Shown: positions 12,201 through 24,280 of the stretch, piece by piece | Numbering within the stretch: the first letter of the stretch is position 1 | Layout of the letters: the number at the start of each line of letters is the position of its first letter | Assembly: GCA_947179485.1 (NCBI GenBank) | Contig: OX359245.1 | Coordinates: 33,901,067 to 33,965,066, forward strand | DNA length: 64,000 nt | DNA from: Allacma fusca | Lineage: Eukaryota > Arthropoda > Collembola > Symphypleona > Sminthuridae | Direction of reading: 5' to 3' | Translations under genes and position numbers: made by a program | Notes under the pieces: generated by a model | Told to the model about the DNA's origin: nothing | Seen by the model: the letters and a program-made list of their open reading frames with translations, nothing else | Database searches by the model: none

Positions 12201-12878
12201 CGTGTCTTTTCAAACAGATTTCTCGGGAAAAGATAAAACGTTACAATATTTTTATAATAATTTGATACAGCAAGCAAATGTCAACCCACTTTAGTTTTAT
12301 CATAGCCGTTTAAATTCAGCAATGCTTTTCATGCGCTTTAGTTTACTTCGTTTTTTTGAACACCTGAGTAATCAGAAGTCAATTCTAACAAGCCATCCTA
12401 AAATGATCTACATTTGGACTAATGGTCAAACTCATAAATTGCTCCAGAAAATAAATAGGTAAATAATTGCCTTATTGCATCAGAAATTAACATCGATCTC
12501 AAATCATATTGTTAATTATTGAAAAAATGAAATGCCGTTTGCCCAGTTCTGGGAATATTGGATTTTATTGCAAGTATAATTCAATCAGGAAATGAACATT
12601 TATGGAAGCTTTGTGTCTTGCAACTAAAAAAAATACTCGTTGAGCAAATGCTGCGCAATAAGAGATATGATATTTTATTTAAATATGCATAGGCAGGTAT
12701 ACGACCTGAAACAAAAGCTGTTATCTAAGCAGTTCCGATGGACAATCTATTTGCATTTTATATCTCAATAAATCCTCAGTCGGGATTTGTCAATGAGAAC
12801 AATTAGTATCGGAATTTTAGCTCTCACACTATATTACCATTTAATTGTGAAACAACATATAATTATCCGTTGAAAAAC
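9259..12878. other. Intergenic; right copy of the duplicated upstream segment, purine-rich repeats
   Basis: No exon recognised. About 10290-10440 holds a degenerate GAAGGAAGG purine tract. From about 11235 to 12878 it is the right-hand partner of the duplication described at 7755..9042. The ORFs at 11277 and 12005 (minus) lie within that duplicated non-coding DNA and are not conserved in frame between copies. Confidence 0.5.
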
Positions 12879-13505
12879 ATGTCCGTTAATGGTATTAATA
12901 ACACCGGGACATTCACTGTCCACAATTTGACTTCGACAGTTATCACTGGAAACCACAACAATCAAAGTCCACAAGAGCCGAATCAACCTGGAGCCTCAAG
13001 GACCAACCCGAATGAAAAGAAAACGCTGAGGGAAAAACTGGAGGCTAAACTGAGAAATTTGGAGTTGGATGGTGCAATCAATCCTCACGAGGAGTTTTGT
13101 CGTACAAAAATGACAATATTTTACTCGGAGACAACCAACCCTGACAATCTCGCAGATAAATTGTATGAAGTTAAAACGCTCAGTAAACAAGACGTGGAGA
13201 AAGTGGTAAATTTTTAAATGAAACAAAAGCATAGTTAATTTTACAAATCACTCCTAAAGGAGAATTTAAATGTAATAATAGTTTAGTTAGATATATTTAT
13301 ACTAATAAATTGAACTCTAATCAGGAATATTTTAATAGTAAATTTTTGGTTCCTTCAGAAATCTAAGGTCTGGAATTATGAGAAAAATGCTGCCTTGTAT
13401 GATATTGTGGTTTCCAAGAGAGCTCTTTTTGAGCTTCTTGAAGCTCTCAAAACTTCTGGAAATGAAAACATTCTCAAGTTGATTGAAGAATTGGTAGAAA
13501 GCTGA
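12879..13505 (+). CDS. RHIM/HET-s-like motif + CARD-like protein, paralogue 3
   Basis: Exons 12879..13205 (donor GTGGTAAAT) and 13359..13505 (acceptor CCTTCAG) join in phase 0, giving 157 aa. The N-terminus carries INNTGTFTVHNL and STVITGNHNN. The hydrophobic-x-hydrophobic-G-x-x-N core resembles the RHIM core ([IV]-Q-[VIL]-G-x-x-N) and fungal prion-type repeats. A Pro/Gln/Asn linker follows, then a CARD-like helical region (about 50-157) ending in ALKTSGNENILKLIEEL. The combination suggests an adaptor that can nucleate a filament and recruit by a death-fold domain (inference). The start is the ATG at 12879, not an upstream TTG. Confidence 0.65.
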
Positions 13506-14594
13506 AAAATTCCAAATTCCCAAAGTCAATGTATGCTCGTGTAAAACATTTTAATTGTGTTTCTAGTATTTTAGAACAGAAATAGCGATTCTGTTTTATA
13601 AAAATATTATTTTTGTGATTGGACTCATTTTAAATTGATAATTATCGAACCATATATGTTACACAAACTTATAAACAGCTTAATAAAGTCCGTTCCTGAA
13701 ACCCTTTCAGGTGTGATTTATTGGGAATTGATATAACTAAACAGAATTGAGATTTTTCTTATTTGTGCAATTGTTACCTAGATCCGAGTGAAACTAATAT
13801 TTTCAAACACTGAAATTTATCATAATTTGCATTAAAAAAACTAATATTTTTCAAACACTGAAATTTATCATGATTTGCATACCATTTAAATTACCTTACT
13901 CATTCAAAAACTTATTTTAATACTTGAACGGCTGTAGTAAAGGTGCCAATGGGATTATGTGAAATCTATTATTTCCTTATATAAAATGCCTTTATACAAT
14001 GCATCATGAGCTATTTCTTTTGGAAGTATCCTGAAAATAGTGTTGTATTCTTACAATGGAATACTGGCAGAAAACTAATCACAGCATTCTTGATAACAGC
14101 AGTTGTCAGGAACAGAGCTCTGTTACTTTGTTCCAATATTTGTGCATTTAATAATAATACACCTCATATTTTCGGATTTCTTGAGGCCGTAATAATTATA
14201 CTAGACCAGCAAGAATTTTGTGACTCAATTATTATGTTTTTTCTGTAGATCCCTTTTCCTCTTCAGCGACATTATATATAGCTATACTTCCATAATTTTC
14301 GTGGTCGTAATCCATAATAACATTCCAAAATAAAAAGTTGTAATGACTTATTATATTGAGAATTTCTTCCCGGTTGTAAATCCAACTTTGATGTAATAAA
14401 ATTAACACAGTTTTTAAATAAATCAGCTTGACTAACTACACGATTTCTTCAACTCTTTGAAAAGCCTTTACTTAACTCCCACACTCCTGAGAAAGTATAA
14501 TTACATTAATCAAAGGAAGGCCCTCCAGAAAAACCGTAAATATTTTCCAGCACAGTTTATTTCAGACTTCAGTTTTGATCCTGCCACACAGTTT
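13506..14594. other. Intergenic with a short tandem repeat
   Basis: A direct duplication of about 45 bp (ACTAATATTTTCAAACACTG...) lies at 13793..13880. A fragment of the CTCTTCAGCGAC word occurs near 14257. No exon found before the FABP start. Confidence 0.5.
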
Positions 14595-16182
14595 ATGGCA
14601 AATATCCCGACTGGAAAATACAAACTCGTCCACTGGGAAAACATAGACGAATACATGGAGAAAATTGGTTCTGAACTCTTTGCAACTCTTATCCCTAAAA
14701 TGTAATACAGTATATTTTTTTACGTGTCAGAAGATTTTATAAGGACAAAAGCTTAAAAGTTGTTACATATCGTCGCTGAAGAGGCAAAATGGACTAAGTG
14801 CAATTTCGACTAGAAGCAAAATGGTCTACATGCCTTTTTCCTTAAAGGCAAAACGGAATAGTTGCAAGCTTTCCTGAAAGCAAAATGAACTACATGCAGT
14901 TTTCACTAAAAGCAAAATGGTCTATATGCGTGTATATTTAATGGCAATTCTGCTTTAAAGCGAAATTGTATGTAGACCATTTTGCTTTTAGACGAAATTG
15001 CACTTAGTCCATTTTGCTTTTAAAACTTGATGCATCTATTCCATTTTGCATTTAGTAAAACTGCATGTAGACCATTTTGATTTTAATCGAAAATGCATGT
15101 ATTCCATTTTGCCTCTTCAGCGACGATATGGTCTGTGATGAGTCTAAATGTCCTACATGAGCTATGCTTTTGTACAGCATCTAGATCATTTTTCCTCTTC
15201 AGCCACGATATGCTTTCCCTTAATTTTGTTCTTCCTTCCAGCACTGAAATATTTTACTGAAACATACTTTGGCCCCCTCTACTGAAAATCCGATTGTGAA
15301 TGTAGAATAATACTTAAATTTTAGGAATGGGGTTTTTCTCCCGCAACACTGTTCTACTGTCCTTACATTTTGTCACTGCTGAGTTCAGTTATAATGAAGT
15401 GAGTGACAGTGTGGAAGTAAGAGCGTCCATTGGTCCCATATCATACAGCTTTGTTTTTCAATTTGGTGTTCCCTTCAATCAAAGGGTCCTGGATGGACGC
15501 ATTTGCAGAGTACAATTTCTAAAACAATTTACATTTCAGGGTGGCGTCAGACCCATAGTAAGAAACGTTTGTCCGTACGTCCACACAATATCTCAAAAGC
15601 TACTGGACGGATTGTATTGAAATGTTTTTTTGAACATTAATTGTGACAAAATTAAGAAGGATTTTGGATTTGTAGGGCCAGAGATCGGCAAGATAAATTT
15701 TGAGAAATAAATTCTTCAAAATTTAAAAATAACTGATGGTTATTTAAGAAAAACTGTTTGACCCATTTCAATGAAAATTTTCGCAGCCATTACTCTTGTC
15801 AACAACAAAAGTGATTTCCTATTTGCTTGAAATGGGACCTCTGGTTGTTGAGGTAAAAAGTCTTGAAATGTGGAAATTAATCAACGGCAATTACACACAT
15901 AAGCCTGGCACAGATCTTACTGTGATGACCATTATAGCTGACGCCACCCTACGTTTAGCTCATAATATCTCATAGCGAGGATTTTTTACCCAAATTATTT
16001 TTCTATTCGTTACTTTTCTACAGTCAGTTATAACTAAGTCCGAAAATGGCGACTGGATCGAAGAGCAAACGCACAAGAATTATTTTGCTACAATTATAAT
16101 GGAATTCAAGGGTAACGATCACACCGTTACTTACAAGATTGGGGATGTGACGGGAGTACATTTGTGGAAGAAAATTTCATAA
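14595..16182 (+). CDS. Fatty-acid-binding protein (FABP/CRABP family), 3 exons
   Basis: Exons 14595..14667, 15325..15509 and 16024..16182 join (phases 1 and 0) to give 138 aa, the usual FABP length. Exon 1 encodes MANIPTGKYKLVHWENIDEYMEKIG, the family's G-K-Y/W-x-L...N-h-D-E-Y-M start. Exon 2 supplies the GFFSR strand and the FGVPFNQ...DGR block. Exon 3 ends in the typical strands with W and the VTGVHLW tail. FABPs are cytosolic beta-barrels that carry fatty acids or retinoid-like ligands. The first donor (G|GTTCTG) is weak; it was chosen because it gives the conserved GMGFFSR join and keeps frame. Intron 1 contains a foldback MITE (14769..15127). AATAAA lies near 16392. Confidence 0.72.
14769..15127. 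mobile_element. Foldback MITE with internal direct and inverted arrays
   Basis: The termini ATCGTCGCTGAAGAGGCAAAATG and its inverse (..CATTTTGCCTCTTCAGCGACGAT) bound about 360 bp. The left half has about four spaced copies of 'gcaaaatgg-ctaNatgc' in one direction; the right half has about four in the other, so the element is a stack of nested hairpins. It sits in FABP intron 1. A broken extra end lies at about 15189..15212. Confidence 0.75.
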
Positions 16183-16894
16183 TGGGAAAGTCCCTCCTTC
16201 ATATAATCTGTACATTTCAGAAAGCCCGGAAAATATTCTCAATTTTTTTGCATTGTTTAATTTTTTGAATTAGTAGAGATGGAAGTACTCCGCATGAAGT
16301 CGGGTGTGAGAGGCATAATGAATTAAAAAATTGATGCTAAATTTTAAGGAAAAATTTTGAATCAGGTTTAAAAATCTTAAAATTCCCAAACCAATAAATT
16401 GTTAAAAATTTTAATGCTTGTGTTATTTCAAAATATTTGATCAACTATAGTTGGCAGTCCCAGTCGTACCAAAATGCAACTCCCTTAATACATCACTTCA
16501 TGGTTAGAGAAAGGGAATTTACAAGAAGTGACTTTTATCAGAATGCTTTTTCCCATAGCAGATGAGTGTGTGTGTTTCACTCTAAAAGAGCGAAATGTGT
16601 CCGGTTATATGGGTGAGTGCAATTACGGAGTTGTTGCAATGTATATTTACATGCAAAAAAAAATGAGTTCATGCCTAAATATAAATATTAGCACACAGAT
16701 GCACACTAATCACCAAAATGAAGCCCTACAGATAAATAATTCTTATCTACGTGAATTTAGCACGTATTTATACGTACTCCTTTATTTTGGCGCAATCCTT
16801 CACAGTGTACTGAAATCCCATTTGGTTTGTACGTCGTAGCTGGAGGTGTTGAGCTCAGTCAAAATTCCTGAATTTTCTGAAAGTTTTTAATACA
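16183..16894. other. Intergenic, no gene seen
   Basis: 3' flank of the FABP gene and presumed promoter of the next CARD-like gene. The 103-aa ORF at 16528 has no recognisable domain and no splice or paralogue support. Confidence 0.45.
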
Positions 16895-17491
16895 ATGGGC
16901 GAAAGAATACAGAACACAGCGATTCACGTTGGAGGTAACATCAATGGCCAATTTATTTCCCCAATTCAGTTTGAAGGCAATGGCAATAATTTCACTTTTA
17001 ATTCCATCCCGAGTGGAAGCGCAGATACTCCTGGGAACCCAATCCCACCTGAAATTTTGGAGTTGCAGAATAAAGTCAAGCGAAAAACTAAGGAACTCAG
17101 GGACCTCGGGGAGGATTTTCCCCAACGAGAACTGTTACGTCGGAAACTAACTCAGTTCTACGAAGGCACAACCAATCCGGATGGGCTGGCGGACCATCTC
17201 TATCAAACCAATGTACTCAATAATTACCAGAGGCAAAAAATAGTACGTATAAGAATTTATTATTTTTGGTTACAATTATTATTATTATTAATTTTTAAGA
17301 ATAAGAAATTTAAACCCGAAATTATAATCATTTTTGTGAATTTTCAGAAAAATGAGAAAATGGACTACGATAAAAATGATATTTTGTATGACATCGTGAC
17401 ATCAAAGGAGGCTATTGTGGAGCTTCTGCCTGCGCTGAAAAAATCCGGAAATGATCATATCCTAAAGCTGATTGATACGCTGGCGAGTTAA
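16895..17491 (+). CDS. Asn/Gly-rich motif + CARD-like protein, paralogue 4
   Basis: Exons 16895..17242 (donor GTACGT, identical to that of paralogue 1) and 17348..17491 (acceptor TTTTCAG) join in phase 0, giving 163 aa. The 105-bp intron is in frame, so an unspliced reading also stays open, but its translation is a hydrophobic run unlike the paralogues. The N-terminus reads IHVGGNINGQF...FEGNGNNFTF, a diverged version of the N/G motif. The C-terminal CARD-like part contains LTQFYEGTTNPDGLADHLY and ALKKSGNDHILKLIDTL. Best preserved of the three CARD-like copies. Confidence 0.65.
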   Translation: MGERIQNTAIHVGGNINGQFISPIQFEGNGNNFTFNSIPSGSADTPGNPIPPEILELQNKVKRKTKELRDLGEDFPQRELLRRKLTQFYEGTTNPDGLADHLYQTNVLNNYQRQKIVRIRIYYFWLQLLLLLIFKNKKFKPEIIIIFVNFQKNEKMDYDKNDILYDIVTSKEAIVELLPALKKSGNDHILKLIDTLAS

Positions 17492-19185
17492 TTTGAAATA
17501 TTTTTGGATTCCACAATTTTTCATTGTAAAAATTGTCCTTCCTGCATCTTACGACTTTTTATATACTCAAGTTCCTATTATGAGAAAATACTTGAGAATT
17601 ACATAATTTCAGCTGTCTTTGTTAATGTTATAAGAGGCTCTTATGTATGTATGTATGTAACAGTATTTTTAGCAAATTATTATGGTTGTTCTGAGGGTGC
17701 GCAGGTCAGGCTGAGGAGTTGTAATTTTTGTTGCTGTCTAGAAAATACTTGTAAATTTATGTAGCTATCATAACAACCAATGAATATTTAATTGGATGAT
17801 TTATTTCAAATATTTGAATGAATTTAAGAGAATTTTTATAAATATACTGTATTTACCAGCCAATCCTGTCCTTGGAAGTTTTCCATAATTGTAAATTCAA
17901 ACCCATTGTAACTGCATACGTTAGAGTACATAAATGTTGGTGTCACAGGACTAATAATTATCCTTGGTCTCCATTCCCTCTGTAGTCTACGGCTATAGAG
18001 CTCAGCTTGGTTGTGCCAATTTTATTATGAGATCAAGGAATAACTCACAAATTAGTGTTACTCCAATTTAGCTTTAAAAACCTATTGTACATCCTTTAGT
18101 TTGAGCACCTATCTATATTTAACTCCTGAAATCTTACACGCAGTTAGTACCTAAAGAAGTGATCATTTGTGAGATGCAGATAAATAGTATTTGATTGTAG
18201 TAATTGCAAAGGAGGTAATTCTGTGGTTATTTATTTTAATGCCAAACTATTATCTGGGAATTAAAGAAATTTTCAGCTGAGACACTATTAGGATTTCTCA
18301 AGGATTGCTTTTCTATTATAATAACTGAGCCTAAAATTAGATTACCTACTTAAATTGCAGAACTACGACATTTCATCCTGATTTTTTTAAATTCTTACAA
18401 TAACACGACACGTTAAACAAATATAATTGAAGCATATCCAGCATGTCTGTAAAAACATCCTAAAACTAGCCAATTATGACTTTTATGAGAAAAATAACAA
18501 CATTGACAACAAGGTCATTTGCTACAAACTAAATGTATTGTAATCGTGTCGGCGCGTGTTTTTGCATCTGCAGTACATCCAGGTGTGGGATGGTTAAATA
18601 CACGTGTTTACAAAATGTAGCAGGTGTGAATTTAATTTATGCATATGAATTGAAGTTATGCATCTTTTACGTAATCCCAAAAGTGAGGCCATATAATTTT
18701 GACCGCAGGCATGTGTTATGAAACAAATTAACACGAAATTGCACCATATAATTACTTTATTGTTTAAAAGTAATTACGCAACACGGAACACATGCTTTAG
18801 TACTGAAAATAATCTCCAAGATAGTTTTAAAATGTAAGATTGCTTGACACAGGTTTTATTTCAACGTCGAAAATCCTTCTAATATTTTCAACCTTTTGGC
18901 GGATTTTCAATTATTTAATGACCTTCCTTTTAAAATAGATTCATTTATTCAGTGAAGCGTGATTAAATACAAATTGGTAAAAAAATTACTTGTACACGTT
19001 AGCTCTCCTAAGGGGTGTCTCATTTAACTGTAGATAGATTTAGTACACATTTTGAATTATGCTTTGAAAAAGTTAAAAAATTATCGATTATCCTCCTCAA
19101 AGCTCCGCAGGGGCCCGTTGTGAAGACACAAAAGCCATTTATTTTTCAGGCCGGAGAACTTGGCAATTTCTCACTGTAGCTCAAA
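17492..19185. other. Intergenic, no gene seen
   Basis: AT-rich; a short (GTAT)n tract near 17643. None of the ORFs (17504, 18533) shows a domain or splice support. Confidence 0.5.
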
Positions 19186-20197
19186 ATGGGAATAGAACTA
19201 CCGCTGCTATGTTTTATCATCCTGGTATTTTCCATATATGCAGTTCCGATAGAAGACTCACAAGGTATTTTTATTTGCAACTTTAAAATTATATTACGCA
19301 ATCAATAGTGAAAGAAAATGTTTAAAAACGTTGGATTTGCGTGTACGCAGACTCCAGCAACATCTTCCTAAATGACATACGTGAGGTAGAGAGTGAGGAC
19401 AGATCAGCGATTTCAACTAAACGAAGACGATGGCCCAGAGGAATCATTCCTTATGTTATTTCGAGGCGATTCAGTGAGTCATTTAAAAAAAACGAAAGTA
19501 ATCGACATGTCTTGATCCTTATACAAACTTACAGTTGTCATTTTAATCAGCTAAAAAAGAACGGAAGACAATTTATAAAGCATTCAAAATGATCAACAGC
19601 ACCACATGCATAAAGTTCTACCCCAAAACAAAACGAAACGGAAGCTACGTTCACTTTGTGCGGGGTAAGAAGAACTCTGGTTGTTTCTCAAATGTTGGAA
19701 GGATTGGAAATGGGAGGCAAAATTTGAATGTGGAGCCTCACAGTTTTTGCATGAATCCAGGAGCAATTGCTCATGAGCTCCTACATGTTGTTGGACTTTA
19801 CCATGAAATGTCCCGACCCGATAGAGATGACTATATTAAAATTGTAAAAGAAAATTTACAGCGTAAGTAAATTCCACTGACATCCGCAACTGGGATGGCT
19901 TCTTCCAGATAGTAACCGAAAAATACATTTTAATGAAAGCCTTTTGCTTGATTTGATAATTTTTTCTTATTTATAGCCGGAGTTATTTCAAACTGGCATA
20001 AACATCGTTATTCCCTGACGTATGGTACCAAATATGACTATCTCAGCTTAATGCATTATGGTTCGCGAGCTGGATCCAAAAATGGGGAACCAACAATGTT
20101 GAATAGGAAAGGCAACGTGGTAAAAATGGGTCAGTTGAAAAAACTGAGAAAAGGCGATATTGCCATAGTTAAAGGAATTTACAGATGCAGAGGGTGA
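19186..20197 (+). CDS. Astacin-family zinc metalloprotease A (secreted, 4 exons)
   Basis: Exons 19186..19264, 19351..19473, 19551..19862 and 19977..20197 join (all phase 1) to give 244 aa. Residues 1 to about 19 form a signal peptide. A short prodomain contains FLNDI, matching the FxGD aspartate-switch motif with Gly replaced. A basic RRRW site precedes the mature start (IIPYVIS). The zinc motif HELLHVVGLYHEMSRPD (about 141) matches HExxHxxGxxHExxRxD, and the Met-turn is LMHYG. There are no CUB, EGF or ShK extensions. Likely a secreted endopeptidase, digestive or processing. The gene at 25800 is its paralogue with the same exon phases. AATAAA near 20272. Confidence 0.88.
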
Positions 20198-22832
20198 TTT
20201 CGTTTACACAGCGGTGTCAATCGTAATTTAAAAGAATATTCGAATGTATATTTTTATCTATTTAAACGTGAAATAAAAATCTATTCAAATTAGGGTTTTA
20301 GCACATACTTGTAAATAATTACTTTTTCGTTATGGTCACAAAGCCAACTAAGCCGTCGAATTAGATCTAGACACATGGTGTGTATACTATATATTGGCTC
20401 TAATCCGGCATTGGAAGTGTACACTATGCTTATGATACCATGCGACACACAATACATGTGAATGAATTAAATTAAATAATTACAGATTTAATCTTACATC
20501 GTCTTAATCTTACATTAATGGGTCACAGACGATGGGTCACGCAACAGAAAAACTCCAACATTCATTACGCATCGTTACCATGCCTCCAAAACACCTTTCC
20601 AATGGGTTTTCCCTTTTTTTAAGTTAGTTTTGTGTATTACACCATTCAATTCATCATTTAATGTTAACGCTACCATGAATATTACCTGTGGTATTTAATA
20701 AAGGTAAGAGTATATTCAAAAACTAGAATAAACTACTCCAATTTATTCACTACAAACCAGAATTTTACAGTGTTTACCAGATACAGTTTATCGTGAAGTA
20801 GATCTGCAACTATGGTTATAATATACATTTGAATTCTCCCTTTTGCTAGTGATAATGGTCCAATTACACATTTGTGGCTCATTTAATAATTATGTAGATC
20901 AGTAAATACCAAGATCAAAATTGTGGTAACTTTACAAAGATATAAATGGCTTTTTCACGGCTACATGCCCAATACTACAGGACGGGACTGACCTGCACCT
21001 CTAATATGACAGCGCAAAGATGGGCCTCTTGCCTATATCTAGGCCCTTTTATGAGCAAAATTTCTAGGAAGGAAGCAAAAAAACAAGAATCTAGGCTAGG
21101 ATATAGACAAGGTTCAATGGGATTATATGCAAATAAAATATTATAGGACGTTTGGGGAATACATATAGACACCTAGAAAATAAATAAATATAATATGAAG
21201 GGAGCAGGTATGCCGACATGCCGAGTAGGGGTATAGTCATGCAACTGATTCACTGAACAAAAAAACGTATATCTACATACAATTTTGAAGAGGAATTCAT
21301 AAGTTTGCATTGGGAAATCCCTACCTTTTATACTACAACAAATTAGCAATGGTTGCAAAAATGCGGAGAAGTAAAGCATGTTATTGCAGGATTGTTAAGA
21401 CATCTGGTCGACAATGATGTAACAAATTTTCAGCGTGGAACAGACCAACAGATCAATAAACCAACAGACCAACGTAGCAATAAATAAATATAGTATTATT
21501 AAGTACATGATATTTCGACATACACACAAGCCGGGTTTTCGGTTTTCTGTAGGGGCTTTAAGGGTGTACTTACAGTACATAGGGAAGCAGTAGTTCTGAA
21601 CTTCCTAATAGGGTTTAGTTGCATGATACTCCCAAAAAGATTATTATAAGAACATTTATAGGGATACATGTATAATTATAGGTAAGCATCTCCCTGTTTC
21701 CTATATTATAGGAAGGAACTTCGTGTTGCTTTAGCCTTTATAGGATTTAAGGAAGGCGTTTAGTTGAGTATTAAAACAAGGAAATATCCATATACCGGTA
21801 TATTAAATAATAAATATTATTAATATTGTATTTTACTGTGATTACCATTTCGCATTAATAAACTGTACATCATACTTTTATTCACAGAGTTCATTTTAGG
21901 TTTAAATTGTACCATACCGCAAAGTCATTTTCAACTTTACCAAATTCGTTACAAAACGTGGACACAAGCAGTCTAGATTTCAGAATGGTATTTGGCACGA
22001 AACCACCCCACAGTCAGGAAGAGTTGAAGGACTCCACCAGTTATGTAAAAACAACAGCCGTACAAGTATAAAATTTCCGGCCATATACCCAGGTCGGTCG
22101 GATTAAATTACTTGTAATCCACATAACAAGAAGGAAGCCCGCTTAGATATGGAGTGTTTGCTATTTATTTATGGCGGGGAATAAAAAATCGAAAGCCCAA
22201 ACTTAAATTTAATCCTGAATTTTTATAGTGCGAGAGGAATCCCAAGTGGTTTGCCTACATAAACATCTTGCTTTGTCCCTCTTTTCACATAGTGCTACCC
22301 AACGGTAAAGTTATCATTTCAATAAAATAAGAGTGAAAGCCCTAACACAGCCAAAGGTGGGCAAATGAAGCGCCTAAGCGTAAAGCCTGCCTATTTTCTT
22401 TCTAAAAATATCGCCATCCTATATAGGTTAATAGGTTGTTTCAACGAAAAGAAGAGCCTTGATACCAAGGGTCAAGTACTCTCACTGCCTGCCTATTAGC
22501 CTATATCTGTCCTAGTGTGCATTGCTTGCCTGCCTATATTTGCTGTATAGCTTCTGGCAGCGCTTTGCCAGCCCATATATAGGCGATATAATTGTGAGTT
22601 TTAGATAGTGCAAGCCATATGCAATATCACATGCAATTGGAAACCAATGTATGGGTTTGATTAATTCTTTTATAAACTACATAATCCAGTGGGAATAAAT
22701 ACGGGACCATTATGTATGTACTGTGGTATACATGTTCATACACTCTGGTAATTACTGGTTTCAAGTAATTCCCGCCTCATTCTCAGTCCGTCTCTGCAAA
22801 CGTTTTCCCAAAGATCTTGTAATCCTGTCCTT
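20198..22832. other. Intergenic with degenerate 'cctatatagg/gcctag' repeat text
   Basis: About 20980-21780 and 22370-22600 contain many copies of words such as CCTATAT, TAGGCC and CTAGGC, also found near 24000-24230, 32200-32600 and 32960-33200. These look like old copies of one dispersed repeat. The short ORFs here (20946, 20975, 21173, 21395) are by-products. Confidence 0.45.
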
Positions 22833-23986
22833 AAGGATGTGCTACAAATGACGTCATCAAAAAACCTGGTAAATTACGACTGGCTGACTGCATGATCATT
22901 CCTCGTCACAACGAAGGCTGACTGACTGTATACGACGTCATATGTGTATGTATACATGGGAATTGTTTAATGCCACAGGGTGCTTTATTATTCAAAACTG
23001 AGTTCGTTTGCGAAAAACATTATTAATTGGCAACAATTAATCGTCTTTGTTTACCTTGTTTTCACCATCGAGATTTTCTTATTAGCCATCGGTTATAACC
23101 GTAATAAAAGTAGAAGATTAACAATGAGGTCAAAGGTAATTTGAAGTGGGCCACTCATTCAGGCAATAATTTTAAAATAATGTAACAAAAACATTTTACA
23201 ATAGAAAACTAATTTCACCTGGAAATTTTTTAAAATCAATTTACTCTCAAATCACCCAAACAGTTTGCATGTCTCGTTATCGAATGATTTATTACCCACG
23301 GCTCCTCCCGTCAAAAATTGACCCATCCATTCGTGCGAAAATCGTATCGCAAGGTTTTTCCATTGCGAGAGCAAATGATAGAATGCATAGATCAATAGAT
23401 TTCTATGATGTATAAAAATGTGCGTTTATGTGTGACATACTTTTCCAAGGTTAGATGGATGACCCTACCAACTTTAGGATCGTATTTGATACTATCGGTC
23501 CGCAATAAGAACCATTACAGTTTTTCAGTTTGGTAAACGGTGACTGCGCCATCTGCCGATGATGCAGGTATTACCATGTGTTTATATGTGACCATTTTGA
23601 TTTCCTTCGGTAAAAAACTATTCAACCGACGTTATTTGTTTGAAGATCGGCTCAGCCGTATGATGTGAGGAAATTTAAACAGAACGTATATAACTTTTAG
23701 TTGAGAAGTACTAAGATGAGTCAGTTACTCTGTCCCTTATATTACTTACCGATATAACTCGGGGACTTTGTGAATTAGTTGCGGAACTAATGACTTTGGA
23801 TGCTGAGGTCGTTATTTAATCTTACGAACTCGCACGGGATTTTATATAAGAGTAACAAAGGGTCTGGGTTAAATAGGTGCAGAAAATGACGTCATGTTAT
23901 GAAGAAGGGACTGACTGAGTACATCTTGTTAAATCATGCACGGACAATAGTGACTAAATGCATGACGTCATTTGTGGCATATCCTT
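22833..23986. mobile_element. Candidate ~1.15-kb inverted-repeat (MITE-like) element
   Basis: The left end AAGGATGTGCTACAAATGACGTCAT and the right end (inverse AAGGATATGCCACAAATGACGTCAT) match at all but two positions. TGACGTCA also recurs internally (about 22942 and 23888). No transposase ORF. No clear target-site duplication could be assigned, so the exact ends are uncertain. Confidence 0.5.
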
Positions 23987-24280
23987 TACCAATTCGTGCT
24001 TTGAGAATATTCCGCTCGCCACTAATGCCTAGCCTTTACTTGAACGAACTTGTAGCCTGCCTGAATAGCCCAGTCCCTTGTTCGGAAATATCTGAATAAC
24101 CTAGATTGTCCCTAAGCCTATATTGTAGTGGTGATTGCCCAGCCTAGAACCTCGCCTAGATTTATATCCCAACTTGCAGCATCCTTGAGCCTTAGCTTAT
24201 TATAGGGCCTAGAATCTAGGCAGGCGCCCATGTTTGAACACAGCAGGTATCAAAAGTACCAGCAAGGATGGATCTACATT

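Noticed and set aside
16528..16839. 103-aa ORF before CARD-like gene 4
   Set aside because: No paralogous counterpart upstream of the other family members, no domain, no splice support.
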